A DNA stretch of 64,000 nucleotides, taken from Capra hircus (lineage: Eukaryota > Chordata > Mammalia > Artiodactyla > Bovidae). Of this stretch, positions 45,346 to 57,240 are shown one piece after another (position 1 is the stretch's first letter; each line of letters opens with the position of its first letter). Under the pieces are notes generated by a model, which saw nothing but the letters and a program-made list of their open reading frames with translations, made no database searches and had not been told where the DNA came from. The stretch spans positions 28,717,550 to 28,781,549 of the forward strand of contig NC_030817.1 in the NCBI RefSeq assembly GCF_001704415.2. The letters are read 5' to 3'. A program made the position numbers and the translations under genes.

Positions 45346-45716
45346 CAAAATCAATTACAGGAAGAAAAACAGGAAAACACAGATATGCGAAGGCAAAATA
45401 ACATCCCACTAAAAACCAGTGGGTTGATAAAGAAATAAAAGAGAGAATCAGAAAATATCTCAAGGAAAATAAAAACACAACTTTACAGAATCCATGCAAT
45501 GTACCAAAAGCTGTTCTAAGAGGAAAGTTGATAGTGATGCAGGCCTACCTCATGAAACAAGAAAAAAATAACCTAACCTACCATCTAAAAGAATTAGAAA
45601 AAAATTCAAACAAAGCACAAAATCAGCAGAAGATGGGGAATAGTATAGATTAGAGAGCAAGTAAATAATATAGAGACCAAAAGAACAATGGAAAAAATCA
45701 ATGAAACCAAGAGCAG

Positions 45717-45748
45717 TTTTTTTTTGTTTGTTTGTTCGTTTGTTTTTT
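45717..45748 (+). repeat. (TTTG)n low-complexity tract
   Basis: T-run followed by gtttgtttgttcgtttg inside the old L1. Possibly the A-rich end of a lost minus-strand insert. Confidence 0.8.
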
Positions 45749-45923
45749 AAGATAGCAAAATTAAGAACCTAAACCAGGCTCATCAAGAAAAAAAAGAGAG
45801 ATGACTCAAATAAAGTCAGAAATGAAAGAGGAGAAATAACAATCTATATCATAAAGATGAAAAATAAGAGAATGCTACAAAGTTATAAGCAAACTGGACA
45901 ACCTATAAGAAATTAATGAATCT

Positions 45924-46114
45924 TTGCTGCTGCTGCTGCTAAGTCACTTCAGTCATGTCTGACTCTGTGCGACCCCACAGACGGCAGCCCACCAGAGTTA
46001 CCCCCGTCCCTGGGATTCTCCAGGCAAGAACACTGGAGTGGGTTGCCATTTCCTTCTCCAATGCATGGAAGTGAAAAGTGAAAGTGAAGTCGCTCAGTGG
46101 TGTTCGACTGTTAG
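45924..46114 (-). mobile_element. Bov-A2 SINE, truncated, 7-bp TSD
   Basis: Plus strand tgctgctgctgctaagtcac to gaaagtgaagtcgctcag. The second monomer is cut after about 30 bases. tgaatct lies at 45917-45923 and 46115-46121. Inserted in old L1 ORF2. Confidence 0.9.
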
Positions 46115-48372
46115 TGAATCTCTAGGAAAATGCAATTCCAAGAGTGAATCAGGAAGAAATAGATAATCTGAACAGATCAATCACTATTATTGAAATTGAA
46201 TTAGTAATCAAAAAACTCTCAGCACAGTCTAGGATCAGACATTTTCACAGTGGATTTCTACAAAACATATAAAGAAGAGCTATTTCTTCTAGAGCTAGTT
46301 TGGAATAGTTCTCAAACTATGCCAAAACATTGAGGAGACAGGAACATTCCCAAGTTCATTTTACAAAGCCACTGTTACTCTGATATTGAAACCAGACCAA
46401 GACACTCCAAAAAGATATTTCAAGCTAATACCTCTGGTAAATATAGATGCAAAATCCTTGAAGTAATTAGCAAATTACTATTAAAAAAAACCATAAAAGG
46501 GGGTCATTTACCATGATCAAGTGTATTTATTCCAGGAGTACAAGGATGGTTCAATATCTGTAAATCAATCAATACGATACACAACTTTAACTGAAGAATT
46601 AAAAACTACATGATCATCTCAAAAGATGCATAAAAAACTGATAAAATTCAAAATCCATTCATGATAAAAACTCAGCAGTTTGGATATAGAGGCAACATGC
46701 TAGATATATCTCAACATAAATGCCATTTATAACAAATCCACAGCTAACATCATGACACTTTTCACAGAACTGGAGAAAATAATCATAAAAGTATATGGAA
46801 CCACAACAGAACTTGAATAGCCAAAGCAATCTTAAGAAAAGAGAACAAGAAGGCAGTCCTAAGATGGCAGAGAAATAGGACGGGGAGACCACTTTCTCCC
46901 CCACAAATTCATCAAAAGAACATTTAAACGCTGAGTAAATTCCATAAAACAACTTCTGAATGCCAGTTGAGGACATCAGGCACCCAGAAAAGCAGCCCAG
47001 TGTCTTTTGAAAGGAGGTAGGAAAAATATAAAAGACAAAAAAAGAGACAAAAGAGGTAGGGACGGAGCTCCATCCTAGAAAGGGAGTCTTAAAAAAAAAA
47101 GAAGTTTCCAAACACCAGGAAACACTCTCACTGCTGAGTCTGTGGCAAGCCTTGGAACCACAGAGGGCAACATAACTGGGAGGAAAAATAAATAAATAAT
47201 TAAAACCCACAGATTACATGCCCAACGTAACTCCCCCAGTGGAGAAGCAGCGCAGATGCCTGCATCAGCCACTAGCAAGCGGGAGCTGGGCAGGGAGGCG
47301 TGGGCTGCATTGCTTAGAGTAAGGACTGGGTCTGAATGCCCCAAGGGCAATCTAAGGGAACTAACTTGGGCTAGCAAACCAGACTGTGGGATAGCTACCA
47401 CGCGAAAAGCCCTAAACTAAGACACCACCAGGCCCGCTCACAGAACAAAGGACTGAACAGAGCTAGTCCACTGCAGACCATCCCCCTCCAGTGACAGGCA
47501 ACCAGAGCCAGAAGGGTTAATCGCAGCCCCAGAGAGACATTATCTACCAAACTGCAAGCAGGCTTCTTTGCTAACTAAGACTGCTTGGGGTTCTGGACAG
47601 TCAACATTCACCTGAGTAGGTACGCTTGTTGTATACCCGAGCAGCATGGACAGGGGAGGCTATAAGTCGCAGCGACCACAATCACCAAACACCTTATCAC
47701 CTGAGCTGCTCGGACCTGGGAAGGGCACAAAAGGCAGGCCCAACCGAGTCTGCACCCCTGAGGACTACCTGAGTGCCTGAACCTGCACGGCATAGACCTG
47801 GGAGGTGCATGCAGCCCAGGGCCGGCCTCGGACAGTTCCCAGCGGAGCAACCTAGAGCCTGAGCAGTGTGGGCAGGGAGGGCACACACGCTGTGAGTGGG
47901 GGCAGGCCCAGTGTGGCTGAGACACTGCGAGTACATGCCAGAGTCCCTCCCTCCCCACGGCACGAAGGAACAAGTGAGCCTAAAAAAGTGTCCACCACCA
48001 CCCCCTAGTGTCAGGGAGGAAATCAGACACTGAAGAGACCAACAAACAGAAGAAGCTAAAACAGAGGGAACCGCCTTGAAAGTGACAGCTGCAATAGATT
48101 AAAACCCTGTAGTTAGTACCGACTACATAGGAAGAGGCCTATAGATCTTGAGAAACATAAGCCGGACTAAGGAACTATCTGAAAATGAACTGACCCCACA
48201 CTGCTTACTACAACACCAGAGAAAGTCCTAGATATATTTTTACTATTTTTACTATCATTCTTTTTTTAATTTTTTTTAATTTTAAGTCCTCTATTAGTCC
48301 TTTAATTTTACTTTTTATAACCTACTATACTTTGCAAAAAAAATGAGAGAAATTATTTTTTAAAGCAAACTT

Positions 48373-48390
48373 CATATATATATATATATT
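48373..48390 (+). repeat. (AT)n microsatellite
   Basis: Eight to nine AT units in the L1 5'UTR. Confidence 0.85.
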
Positions 48391-48551
48391 TTATAATTTT
48401 TGTGACTTTGTTTTTCTTTTCTTTTCTTTAATATTGTATTTTTGAAAATCCAACTTCTACTCTAGATTTTTAATCTTTGCTTTTCGGTATTTGTTATCAA
48501 TTTTGTACCTTTAAGAACCCAATTTTCAGTACCCATTTTTACTTGGGAGTG

Positions 48552-48985
48552 AGATTACTGGCTTGACTTCTCTCTCCCCCCTTTGGACTCTCCTTTTTCT
48601 CCACCAGGTCACCTCTATCTCCTCCCTCCCCCTTCTCTTCTCTACCCAAATCTGTGACTCTCTTTGTGTGTTCCAGACAGTGGAGAACACTTAGGGAACT
48701 GATTACTGGCTGGATCTGTCTCTCACCTTTTGATTCCCTGCTTTATCCTCCTGGCCACTTCTGTCTCCTTCCTCCCTCTTCTCTTCTCTGTGTAACTCTG
48801 TGAACATCTCTGAGTGGTCCAGACTGTGGAGCGCACATAAGGAAGTGATTACTGGCTAGCTTGCTCTCTCCTCTTTTGATTCCACCTCATCTCATCCAGG
48901 TCACCTCTATCCCCCTCATCCCTCTTCTCTTCTCCATGTAATTCTGTGAACCTCTCTGGGTGTCCTTAACTGTGCAGACTTTTCA
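48552..48985 (+). repeat. Three ~148-bp tandem units in L1 5'UTR
   Basis: Each unit begins gattactggct (48552, 48701, 48847) and contains a pyrimidine-rich block ending ttctcttctc and a gtgaacctctctg-like stretch. Tandem 5'UTR units act as promoter modules in other L1s. Whether these do is inference. Confidence 0.85.
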
Positions 48986-49451
48986 CCTTTAACTTAGATG
49001 TTTTATCAACGCTGCTATATAGATGGAGAAGTCTTGAGACTACCGTAAAAATAAAACTGAAAACCAGAAGCAGGAGGCTTAAGTCCAAATCCTGAGAACA
49101 TCAGAGAACTTCTGACTCCAGGGAACATTAATCGACAGGAACTCATCAAATACCTCCATACCTACACTGAAACCAAGCACCACCCAAGAGCCAAAAAGTT
49201 CCAGAGAAAGACATACCACACAAATTCTCCAGCAATTCTCAGGAACACAGCCCTGAGATTCAATATACAGGCTGCCCAAAGTCACTCCAAACCCACTGAT
49301 ATCTCATATCTGATTACTGGACACTTCATTGCACTCCAGAGAGGAGAAATCCAGGTCCACCCACCAGAACAACGACACAAGTTCCCTGACCAGGAAACCT
49401 TGACAAGCCACCCATACAACCCCACCCACAGAGAGGAAACTCCACAATAAA

Positions 49452-50222
49452 GTTCAGTCAGTCAGTTCAGCTGCTCAGCCGTGTCTGACTCTTTGCGACT
49501 CAATGTATCGCAGCACATCAGGCCTCCCTGTCCATCACCATCTCCCGGAGTTCACTCAAACTCACATCCATTGAGTCCTTGATGCCATCCAGCCATCTCA
49601 TCCTCGGTCATCCCCTTCTCCTCCTGCCCCAAATCCCTCCCAGCATCAGAGTCTTTTCCAATCAGTCAACTCTTCTCATGAGGTAGCCAAAGTACTGGAA
49701 TTTCAGCTTTAGCATCATTCTTTCCAAAGAAATCCCCGGGCTGATCTCCTTCAGAATGGACTGGTTGTATCTCCTTGCAGTCCAAGGGATTCTCAAGAGT
49801 CTTCTCCAACATCACAGTTCAAAAGCATCAGTTCTTCAGTGCTCAGCCTTCTTCACAGTCCAACTCTCACATCCATACATGACCACAGGAAAAACCATAG
49901 CCTTGACTAGACGGACCTTTGCTGGCAAAGTAATGTCTCTGCTTTTGCATATACTATCTAGGTTGGTCATAACTTTTCTTCCAAGGAGTAAGCGTCTTTT
50001 AATTTCATGGCTGCAGTAACCATCTGCAGTGATTTTGGAGCCCCCAAAAATAAAGTCTGCTACTGTTTCCTCATCTTTTTCCCATGAAGTGATGGGACCG
50101 GATGCCATGATCTTCATTTTCTGAATGTTGAGCTTTAAGCCAACTATTTCGCTCTCCTCTTTCACTTTCATCAAGAGGCTTTTTAGCTCCTCTTTACTTT
50201 CTGCCATAAGGGTGGTGTCATC
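49452..50222 (-). mobile_element. BovB 3' part in L1 5'UTR
   Basis: Plus strand gttcagtcagtcagttcagc to aagggtggtgtcatct. Truncated right after the RT YADD position. The minus strand keeps a 123-codon frame at 49836-50207. No clear TSD. Confidence 0.93.
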
Positions 50223-50415
50223 TAAGCACAGGTGGTGGTGGCGGGCCAGTGCACTAAGTGTGGCCGAGAGCTACCCCACGTCCGAAGTCAGGAACAGCGG
50301 CCCAGAGTACCAGGCTGCGATGGCGCAGGAACGGCCAGGAGGAACCACAATAAAGAGAACTCCACAAACTGCCAGAATACAGAAAGGCTACCCCAAACTC
50401 AGCAATATAAACAAG

Positions 50416-51638
50416 ATGAAGAGACAGAGGAATACCCAGCAGGTAAAGGAACAGGATAAATGCCCACCAAACCAAACAAAAGAGGAAAAGATAGGGAATC
50501 TACCTGATAAAGAATTCCAAATAATGATTGTGAAAATGATCCAAAATCTTGAAATCAAAATGGAATCACAGATAAATAACCTGAAGACAAGGATTGAGAA
50601 GATGCAAGAAAGGTTTAACAAGGACCTAGAAGAAATAAAAAAGAGTCAATATATAATGAATAATGCAATAAATGAGATCAAAAACACTCTGGAAGCAACA
50701 AATAGTAGAATAATGGAGGCAGAAGATAGGATTTGTGAGGTAGAAGATAGAATGGTAGAAATAAATGAATCAGAGAGGAAAAAGAAAAACGAATTAAAAG
50801 AAATGAGGACAATCTCAGAGACCTCTGGGACAATGTCAAATGCCCCAACATTTGAGTCATAGGAGTCCCAGAAGAAGAAGACAAAAAGAAAGACCATGAG
50901 AAAATACTTGAGGAGGTAATAGTTGAAAACTTCCCTAAAATGGGGAAGGAAATAATCGACCAAGTCCAAGAAACTCAGAGAGTCCTGAACAGGATAAACC
51001 CAAGGAGAAACACCCCAAGACACATATTAATCAAATTAACAAAGGTCAAACATATTAAAAGCAGCAAGGGAAAACAACAAATAACACACAAAGGGATTCC
51101 CATAAGGATAACAGCTGATCTTTCAATAGAAACTCTTCAGGCCAGGAGGGAATGGCAGGACATACTTAAAGTGATGAAAGAGAATAATCTACAGCCCAGA
51201 TTACTGTACCCAGCAAGGATCTCATTCAAATATGAAGGAGAAATCAAAAGCTTTCAGTTCAGTTCAGTCGCTCATTCTTGTCCGACTCCTTGCGACCCCA
51301 TGAATCGCACCACGCCAGGCCTCCCTGTCCATCACCATCTCCCGGAATTCACTCAAACTCATGTCCATAGAGTCAGTGATGCCAACCAGCCAGCTCATCC
51401 TCTGTTGTCCCCTTTTCCCCCTGCCCCCATTCCTCCCAGCAACAGAGTCTTTTCCAATGAGTCAACTCTTCGCATGAGGTGGCCGAAGTACTGGCATTTC
51501 AGCTTTAGCATCATTCCTTCCAAAGAACACCCAGGGCTGATCTCCTTTAGAATGGACTGGTTTACAGACAAGCAAAAGCTGAGAGAATTCAGCACCACCA
51601 AATCAGCTCTCCAACAAAAGCTAAATAATCTTCTCTAG
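50416..51638 (+). pseudogene. L1 ORF1 (RNA-binding ORF1p), frameshifted and containing BovB
   Basis: ATG at 50416 (MKRQRNTQQVKEQ). Residues about 30-140 are Leu/Lys/Glu-rich with heptad-like spacing, the ORF1p coiled coil (IQNLEIKMESQINNLKTRIE). A one-base loss near 50805 shifts the frame and gives a stop at 50860. The RRM and C-terminal domain continue in the next frame (ETQRVLNRINPRRNTPRHIL, LQARREWQDILKVMKENNLQ). A 307-bp antisense BovB at 51254-51560 follows, then the native ORF1 end (TDKQKLREFSTTKSALQQKL). The same frame runs across the insert. Confidence 0.88.
51254..51560 (-). mobile_element. BovB 3' end inside L1 ORF1
   Basis: Plus strand cagttcagttcagtcgctc to cctttagaatggactgg. It interrupts the ORF1 codons between IKSF and TDKQ. 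No TSD longer than about 3 bases is seen. Plus-strand translation through it has no stop. Confidence 0.92.
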
Positions 51639-51689
51639 ACATGAAACACAAAAAGGGTGTATAAACTTGAACCCAAAACAATAAATTAA

Positions 51690-52229
51690 TTGACAACGGG
51701 ATCATACTTATCAATAACTACCTTAAACATAAATGGGTTGAATGCCCCAACCAAAAGACAAAGACTGGGTGAATGGAAACTAAAACAAAACCCCTATATA
51801 CATTGCCTACAAGAGACCAACCTCAAAACAGGGGACATATACAGACTGAAAGTGAAGGGCAGGAGAAAGATATTCTATGCAAATAGAGACCAAAAGAAGG
51901 CAGGAATAGCAATACTCATATCAGATAAAATAGACTTTGAAACAAAAGCTCTGAAAAGAGACAAAGAAGGACACTACTTAATAATCAAAGGATCAATCCA
52001 AGAAGAAGATATAACAATTATAAGTACATATGCACCCAACATAGGAACACTACAATATGTAAGACAAATGCTAACAAGTATGAAAGGGGAAATTAACAAT
52101 AACACAATAATACTGGGAGACTTTAATAACCCACTCACACCTATGGATAGATCAACTAAACAGAAAATTAACAAGGAAACACAAAATTTAAATGCAACAA
52201 TAGACCAGCTAGACCTAATTGATATCTAG
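51690..52229 (+). pseudogene. L1 ORF2 AP-endonuclease domain, truncated by a stop
   Basis: 179 codons open from a natural start. Endonuclease motifs in order: TLNINGLNAPTKRQRL (Asn), HCLQETNL (catalytic Glu), RDQKKAGIAILISD, TIISTYAPN, and ILGDFNNPLTPMDRST (Asp-Asn). The frame ends DLIDI-stop, where sibling L1s read on. The final SDH box is present downstream (tctgaccacaatcc near 52349) but out of frame. The domain nicks target DNA; this copy cannot. Confidence 0.92.
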
Positions 52230-52491
52230 AGAACATTTCACCTGAAAAAAATGAATTTCACTGTTTTCTCAAGTGCACACAAAGCCTTCTCCAGGATAGA
52301 TCAAATTCTGGGCCATAAATCTAGCCTTGGTAAATTCAAGCACCTTTTCTGACCACAATCCAGTAAGATTAGATCTCAATTACAGGAGAAAAACTATTAA
52401 AAACTCCAACATATGGAGGCTGAACAACATGTCGCTGAATAACCAACAAATCACAGAAAAAATCAAAAAATAAATCAAAATATGCATAGAA

Positions 52492-53345
52492 ATGAATGAA
52501 AATGAAAACACAACAACCCAAAACCCGTGGGATACTGCAAAAGCAGTGCTAAGGGGAAAGTTCATAGCAAAACAGGCATACCTCAAGAAACAAGAAAAAA
52601 GTCAAATAAATAACCTAACTCTACACCTAAAGCAACTAGAAAAGGAAGAAATGAAGAACCCCAGAGTTAGTAGAAGAAAAGAAATCTTAAAAATTAGGGC
52701 AGAAATAACTGCAAAAGAAATAAGAGACCATAGCAAAAATCAACAAAGCCAAAAGCTGGTTCTTTGAGAGGATAAAGAAAATTTACAAACCATTAGCCAG
52801 ACTCATCAAGAAACAAAGGGAGAAAAATCAAATCAATAAAATTAGAAATGAAAATGGAGAGATCACAACAGACAACAGGAATACAAAGGATCATAAGAGA
52901 CTATTATCAGCAATTATATGCCAATAAAATGGACAACTTGGAAGAAATGGACAAATTCTTAAAAAACTACCATTTTCCTAAACTGAACAAGGAACAATTA
53001 GAAAATCTTAACAGACCCACCACAAGCACAGAAATTGAAACTATAATCAGAAATCTTCCAGCAAACAAAAACCCAGGTCCAAATGGCTTCACAGCTGAAT
53101 TCTACCAAAAATTTAGAGAAGAGCTAATACCTATCCTACTGAAACTCTTCCAGAAAATTGCAGAGGAAGGTAAACGTCCAAACTCATTCTATGAGGCCAC
53201 CATCACCCTAACACCTAAACCAGACAAAGATGTCACAAAAAGAAAACTACAGGCCAATATCACTGATGAACATAGATGCAAAAATCCTCAACAAAATTCT
53301 AGCAATAAGAATCCAACAACACGTTTAAAAGATCATACATTATGA
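52492..53345 (+). pseudogene. L1 ORF2 linker and RT N-terminus, two frames
   Basis: 52492-52767 (DTAKAVLRGKFIAKQAYLKK) and 52848-53345 (IETIIRNLPANKNPGPNGFT, AEFYQKFREELIPILLKLFQ, ATITLTPKPDKD) are open pieces. Indels separate them. They cover the region between endonuclease and the RT palm. Confidence 0.88.
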
Positions 53346-53349
53346 CCAA

Positions 53350-54170
53350 GTGGGCTTTATCCCAGGGATGCAAGGATTCTTCAATATCCACAAATCAATC
53401 AATGTAATACACCATATTAACAAATTGAAAAATAAAAGCCATATGATTATCTCAATAGATGCAGAGAAAGCCTTTGACAAAATTCAACATCCATTTATGA
53501 TAAAAATTCTCCAGAAAGCAGGAATAGAAGGAACACACCTCAACATAATAAAAGCTATATATGACAAACCCACAGCAAACATTATCCTCAATGGTGAAAA
53601 ATTGAAAGCATTTCCCCTAAAGTCAGGAACAAGACAAGGGTGCCCACTTTCACCACTACTATTCAACAATACTTTGGAAGTTTTGGCCACAGCAATCAGA
53701 GCAGAAAAAGAAATAAAATGAACCCAAATTGGAAAAGAAAAAGTAAAACTCTCACTGTTTGCAGATGATATGATCTACATAGAAAACCCTAAAGACTCCA
53801 CCAGAAAATTACTAGGGCTAATTAATGAATATAGTAAAGTTGCAGGATATAAAATCAATATACAGAAATCCCTTGCATTCTTATACACTAATAATGAGAA
53901 AATGGAAAGTGAAATTAAGGAAACAATTCTATTCACCATTGCAAGGAAAAGAATAAAATACTTAGGAATAAAAAAACCTAAAGAAACAAAAGACCTATAT
54001 ATAGAAAACTATAAAACACTGGTGAAGGAAATCAAAGAGGGCACTAATAGATGGATAAATATACCATGTTCATGGATCAGAAGAATAAATATAGTGAAAA
54101 TGAGTATACTACCCAAAGTAATATACAGATTCAATGCAATCCCTATCAAGCTACCAACGGTATTTTCACA
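53350..54170 (+). pseudogene. L1 ORF2 reverse transcriptase core, broken
   Basis: RT motif A is intact (IISIDAEKAFDKIQHPFMIK), then SGTRQGCPLSPLLFN. A gga to tga stop ends the first piece at 53721. The catalytic box FADD is at about 53757-53768, then MIYIENPKDSTRKLLGLINE and PKVIYRFNAIPIKLP. A BovB insert at 54171 ends the piece. Unlike the BovB copy at 31725, the catalytic aspartates remain; stops and the insert kill it. Confidence 0.9.
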
Positions 54171-54684
54171 GTTCAGTTCAGTTCAGTCACTCAGTCGTGT
54201 CCGACTCTTTGCGACTCCATGAATCACAGCATGCCAGGGTTCCCTGTCCATCACCAACTCCTGGAGTTCACTCAGGCTCATGTCCATCGAGTCAGTGATG
54301 CCATCCAGCCACCTCATCCTCTGTCTTTCCCTTCTCCTCCTGCCCCCAATCCCTCCTAGTATAGAGTCTTTTCCAATGAGTCAACTCTTCTCATGAGATA
54401 GCCTAAGTACTGGAGTTTCAGCTTTAGCATCATTCCTTACAAAGAAATCCCAGGGCTGATCTCCTTCAGAATGGACTGGTTGGATCTCCTTGCAGTCCAA
54501 GGGACTCTCAAGAGTCTTCTCCAACACCACAGTTCAAAAGCATCAAATCCTTCGGTGCTCAGCCTTCTTCACAGTCCAACTCTCACATCCGTACATGACT
54601 ACTGGAAAAATCATAGCCTTGACTAGACGGACCTTAGTCGGCAAAGTAATATCTCTGCTTTTGAATATATTATCTAGGTTGGTC
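54171..54684 (-). mobile_element. BovB 3' end inside L1 ORF2
   Basis: Plus strand gttcagttcagttcagtcac to tatctaggttggtc. L1 ORF2 is uninterrupted on either side (ttttcaca before, gagctagaac after), so the insertion cost at most a few bases. No long TSD. Confidence 0.93.
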
Positions 54685-55799
54685 AGAGCTAGAACAAATA
54701 ATTTCATAATTTGTATGGAAATACAAAAAACCTCAAATAGCCAAAGCAATATTGAAAGAAGAATGGAACTGGAGAAATCAACCTGATTGACTTCAGGCTC
54801 TACTACAAAGCCACAGTTATCAAGACAGTATGGTACTGGCACAAAGACAGATATATAGATCAATGGAACAAAATAGAAAGCCCAGAGATAAATCCACACA
54901 CCTATGGACACCTTATCTTTGACAAAGGAGGTCAGAATATACAATGGAGAAAAGACAATCTCTTTAACAAGTGGTGCTGGGAAGACTGGTCAACCACTTG
55001 TAAAAGAATGAAACTAGAACACTTTCTAACACCATACACAAAAGTAAACTCAAACTGGATTAAAAATCTAAACGTAAGACCAGAAACTATAAAACTCCTA
55101 GAGGAGAACATAGGCAAAACACTCTCTGACATAAATCACAGCAGGATCCTCTACGACCCACTAAAAGCTTCTGCACAACAAAGGAAACTATAAGCAAGGT
55201 GAAAAGACAGCCTTCATGATGGGAGGAAATAATAGCAAATGAAGCAACTGACAAACAACTAATCTCGAAAATATACAAGCAACTTATGTGGCTCAACTCC
55301 AGAAAAATAAAGGACCCAATCAGAAAATGGGCCAAAGACCTAAACAGACATTTCTCTAAAGAAGACATACAGATGGCTAACAAACACATGAAAAGATGCT
55401 CAACATCACTCATCAGAGAAATACAAATCTAAACCACAATGAGGTACCATTTCATGCCAGTCAGAATGGCTGTGATCCAAAAGTCTACAGGCAATAAATG
55501 CTGGAGAAGGTGTGGAGAAAAGGGAACCCTCTTACACTGTTAGTGGGAATGCAGACTAGTACAGCCACTATGGAGAACAGTGTGGGGATTTGTTAAAAAA
55601 CTGGAAATAGAACTGCCATATGACCCAGCAATCCCACTGCTGGGCATACACACCAAGAAAACCAGAATTGAAAGAGACACGTGTACCCCAGTGTTCATCG
55701 CAGCACTGTTTGTAATAGCCAGGACATGAAAGCAACCTAGATGTCCATCAGCAGATGAATGGATAAGAAAGCTGTGGTACGTATACACAATGGAGTATT
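54685..55799 (+). pseudogene. L1 ORF2 C-terminal region, truncated
   Basis: Downstream of the RT: TINFIICMEIQ-like start, then readable patches in several frames (RMKLEHFLTPYTKVNSNWIK at 55000-55060, HTKKTRIERDTCTP near 55650) and the Cys-rich region near 55498. The sequence ends at ggagtatt where a BovB starts, so the last part of ORF2 and the 3'UTR are lost. Confidence 0.85.
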
Positions 55800-57025
55800 C
55801 AGTTCAGTTCAGGTGCTCAGTCGTGTCCAACTCTTTGCGACCCCATGAATCACAGCATGCCATGCCTCCCTGTCCGTCACCAAATCCCGGAGTTCACTCA
55901 GATTCACGTCCATCAGTCAGTGATGCCATCCAGCCACCTCATCCTCTGTCTTTCCCTTCTCCTCCTGCCCCCAATCCCGCCCAGCATCAGAGTCTTTTCC
56001 AATAAGTCAACTCTTCACATGAGGCGGCCAAAGTACTGGAGTTTCAGCTTCAGTATCATTCCCTCCAAAGAAATCCCAGGGCTGATCTCCTTCAGAATGG
56101 ACTGGTTGGATCTCCTTGCAGTCCAAGGGATTCTCAAGAGTCTTCTCCAACACCACAGTTCAAAAGCATCAAGTCTTTGGCACTCAGCATTTTTTATAGT
56201 TCAACTCTCACATCCATACATGACTACTGGAAAAACCATGGCCTAGACTTGATGGATATTTATTGGCAAAGTTATGTCTCTGATTTTCAATATGCTGTCT
56301 AGGTTGGTCATAACTTTCCTTCCAAGAAGTAAGTGTCTTTTAATTTCATGGCTGCAATCACCATCTGCAGTGATTTTGGAGCCCCCCAAAATAAAGTCTT
56401 ACACTGTTTCCACTGTTTCCCCATCTATTTCCCATGAAGTGATGAAACCAGATGCCATGATCTTAGTTTTCTGAATGTTGAACTTTAAGCCAACTTTTTC
56501 ACTCTCCACTTTCACTTTCATCAAAAGGATCTTTAGTTCTTCACTTTCTGCCATAAGGATGGTGTCATCTGCATATCTGAGATTATTGATATTTCTCCCA
56601 TCAATCTTGGTTCCAGCTTATGCTTCTTCCAGCCCAGCATTTCCCATGATGTACTCTGCACATAAGTTAAATAAGCAGGATGACTATATATAGCCTTGAT
56701 GTACTCCTTTTCCTATTTGGAACCAGTCTGTTGTTCCATGTACATTTCAAACTATTGCTTCCTGACCTGCATACAGATTTGTCAAGAGGCAGGTCAGGTG
56801 GTCTGGTATTCCCATATCTTTCTTAATTTTCCACAGTTTATTGTGATCCACACAGTCAAAGTCTTTGGCATAGTCAATAAAGCAAAAATAGATGTTTTTC
56901 TGGAACTCTCTTGCTCTTTCAATAATCCAGTGTATGTTGGCAATTTAATCTCTGGTTCCTCTGCCTTTTCTAAAACCAGCCTGAACATCTGGAAGTTCAC
57001 AGTTTACATATTGTTGAAGACTGGT
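55800..57025 (-). mobile_element. BovB, about 1.2 kb, replacing the L1 3' end
   Basis: Plus strand cagttcagttcaggtgctc to catattgttgaagactgg. The RT YADD region lies near 56570 (minus strand). RT frames are broken. To the right there is no L1 3'UTR, so a deletion accompanied or followed the insertion. Confidence 0.92.
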
Positions 57026-57033
57026 AGCCTAAA

Positions 57034-57240
57034 GGCTTCCCTGGTGGCTCAGCAGTAAAGAAACTGCCTACAATGCAGGAGAAGCAAGAGAATGCAGGTT
57101 CAATACCTGGGTGGGAAAGATCTGCTGGAGATGGAAATGGCAACCTACTCTACTATTCCTGCCTTGGAAATCTCATGCACAGAGGAACCTGGTGGTCTAC
57201 AGTCCATGGGTTTGCAAGAGTCAAACATGATTTAGTAACT
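57034..57240 (+). mobile_element. Bov-tA SINE
   Basis: ggcttccctggtggctcagc to agtcaaacatgatttagt. Directly abuts the BovB. No convincing TSD. Confidence 0.9.

Larger units (their letters stand above)
43645..46852 (+). mobile_element. Old L1, 5'UTR to mid ORF2, host of the younger L1
   Basis: Starts near gagatgaagatggtggacta, an L1 5' end pattern, then 5'UTR to about 44600. ORF1 is largely missing. ORF2 endonuclease remnants follow (44724-44939: IINYAHNTGTPKYIKKIL-like patch), then linker and RT remnants up to 46852 (ccaggagtacaaggatggtt is a readable RT landmark). Interrupted by a BovB scrap and a Bov-A2. Stops throughout. Confidence 0.7.
46853..55799 (+). mobile_element. Younger bovine-type L1: complete 5'UTR, decayed ORF1 and ORF2, 3' end lost
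   Basis: Begins at the pattern aagatggcagagaaatagga and ggggagaccactttctcccc. It has a ~3.5-kb 5'UTR including a GC-rich part (47220-47980) and three ~148-bp tandem units, ORF1 (50416-51638 with insert) and ORF2 (51690 onwards). It is cut at 55799 inside the ORF2 C-terminus where a BovB begins. BovB inserts lie at 49452-50222, 51254-51560 and 54171-54684. It lies inside the older L1. Confidence 0.9.

Noticed and set aside
47075..47973. Minus-strand frames of 88-121 codons rich in Cys, Pro and Ser
   Set aside because: They fall in the GC-rich 5'UTR of the younger L1, where stops are rare by composition.
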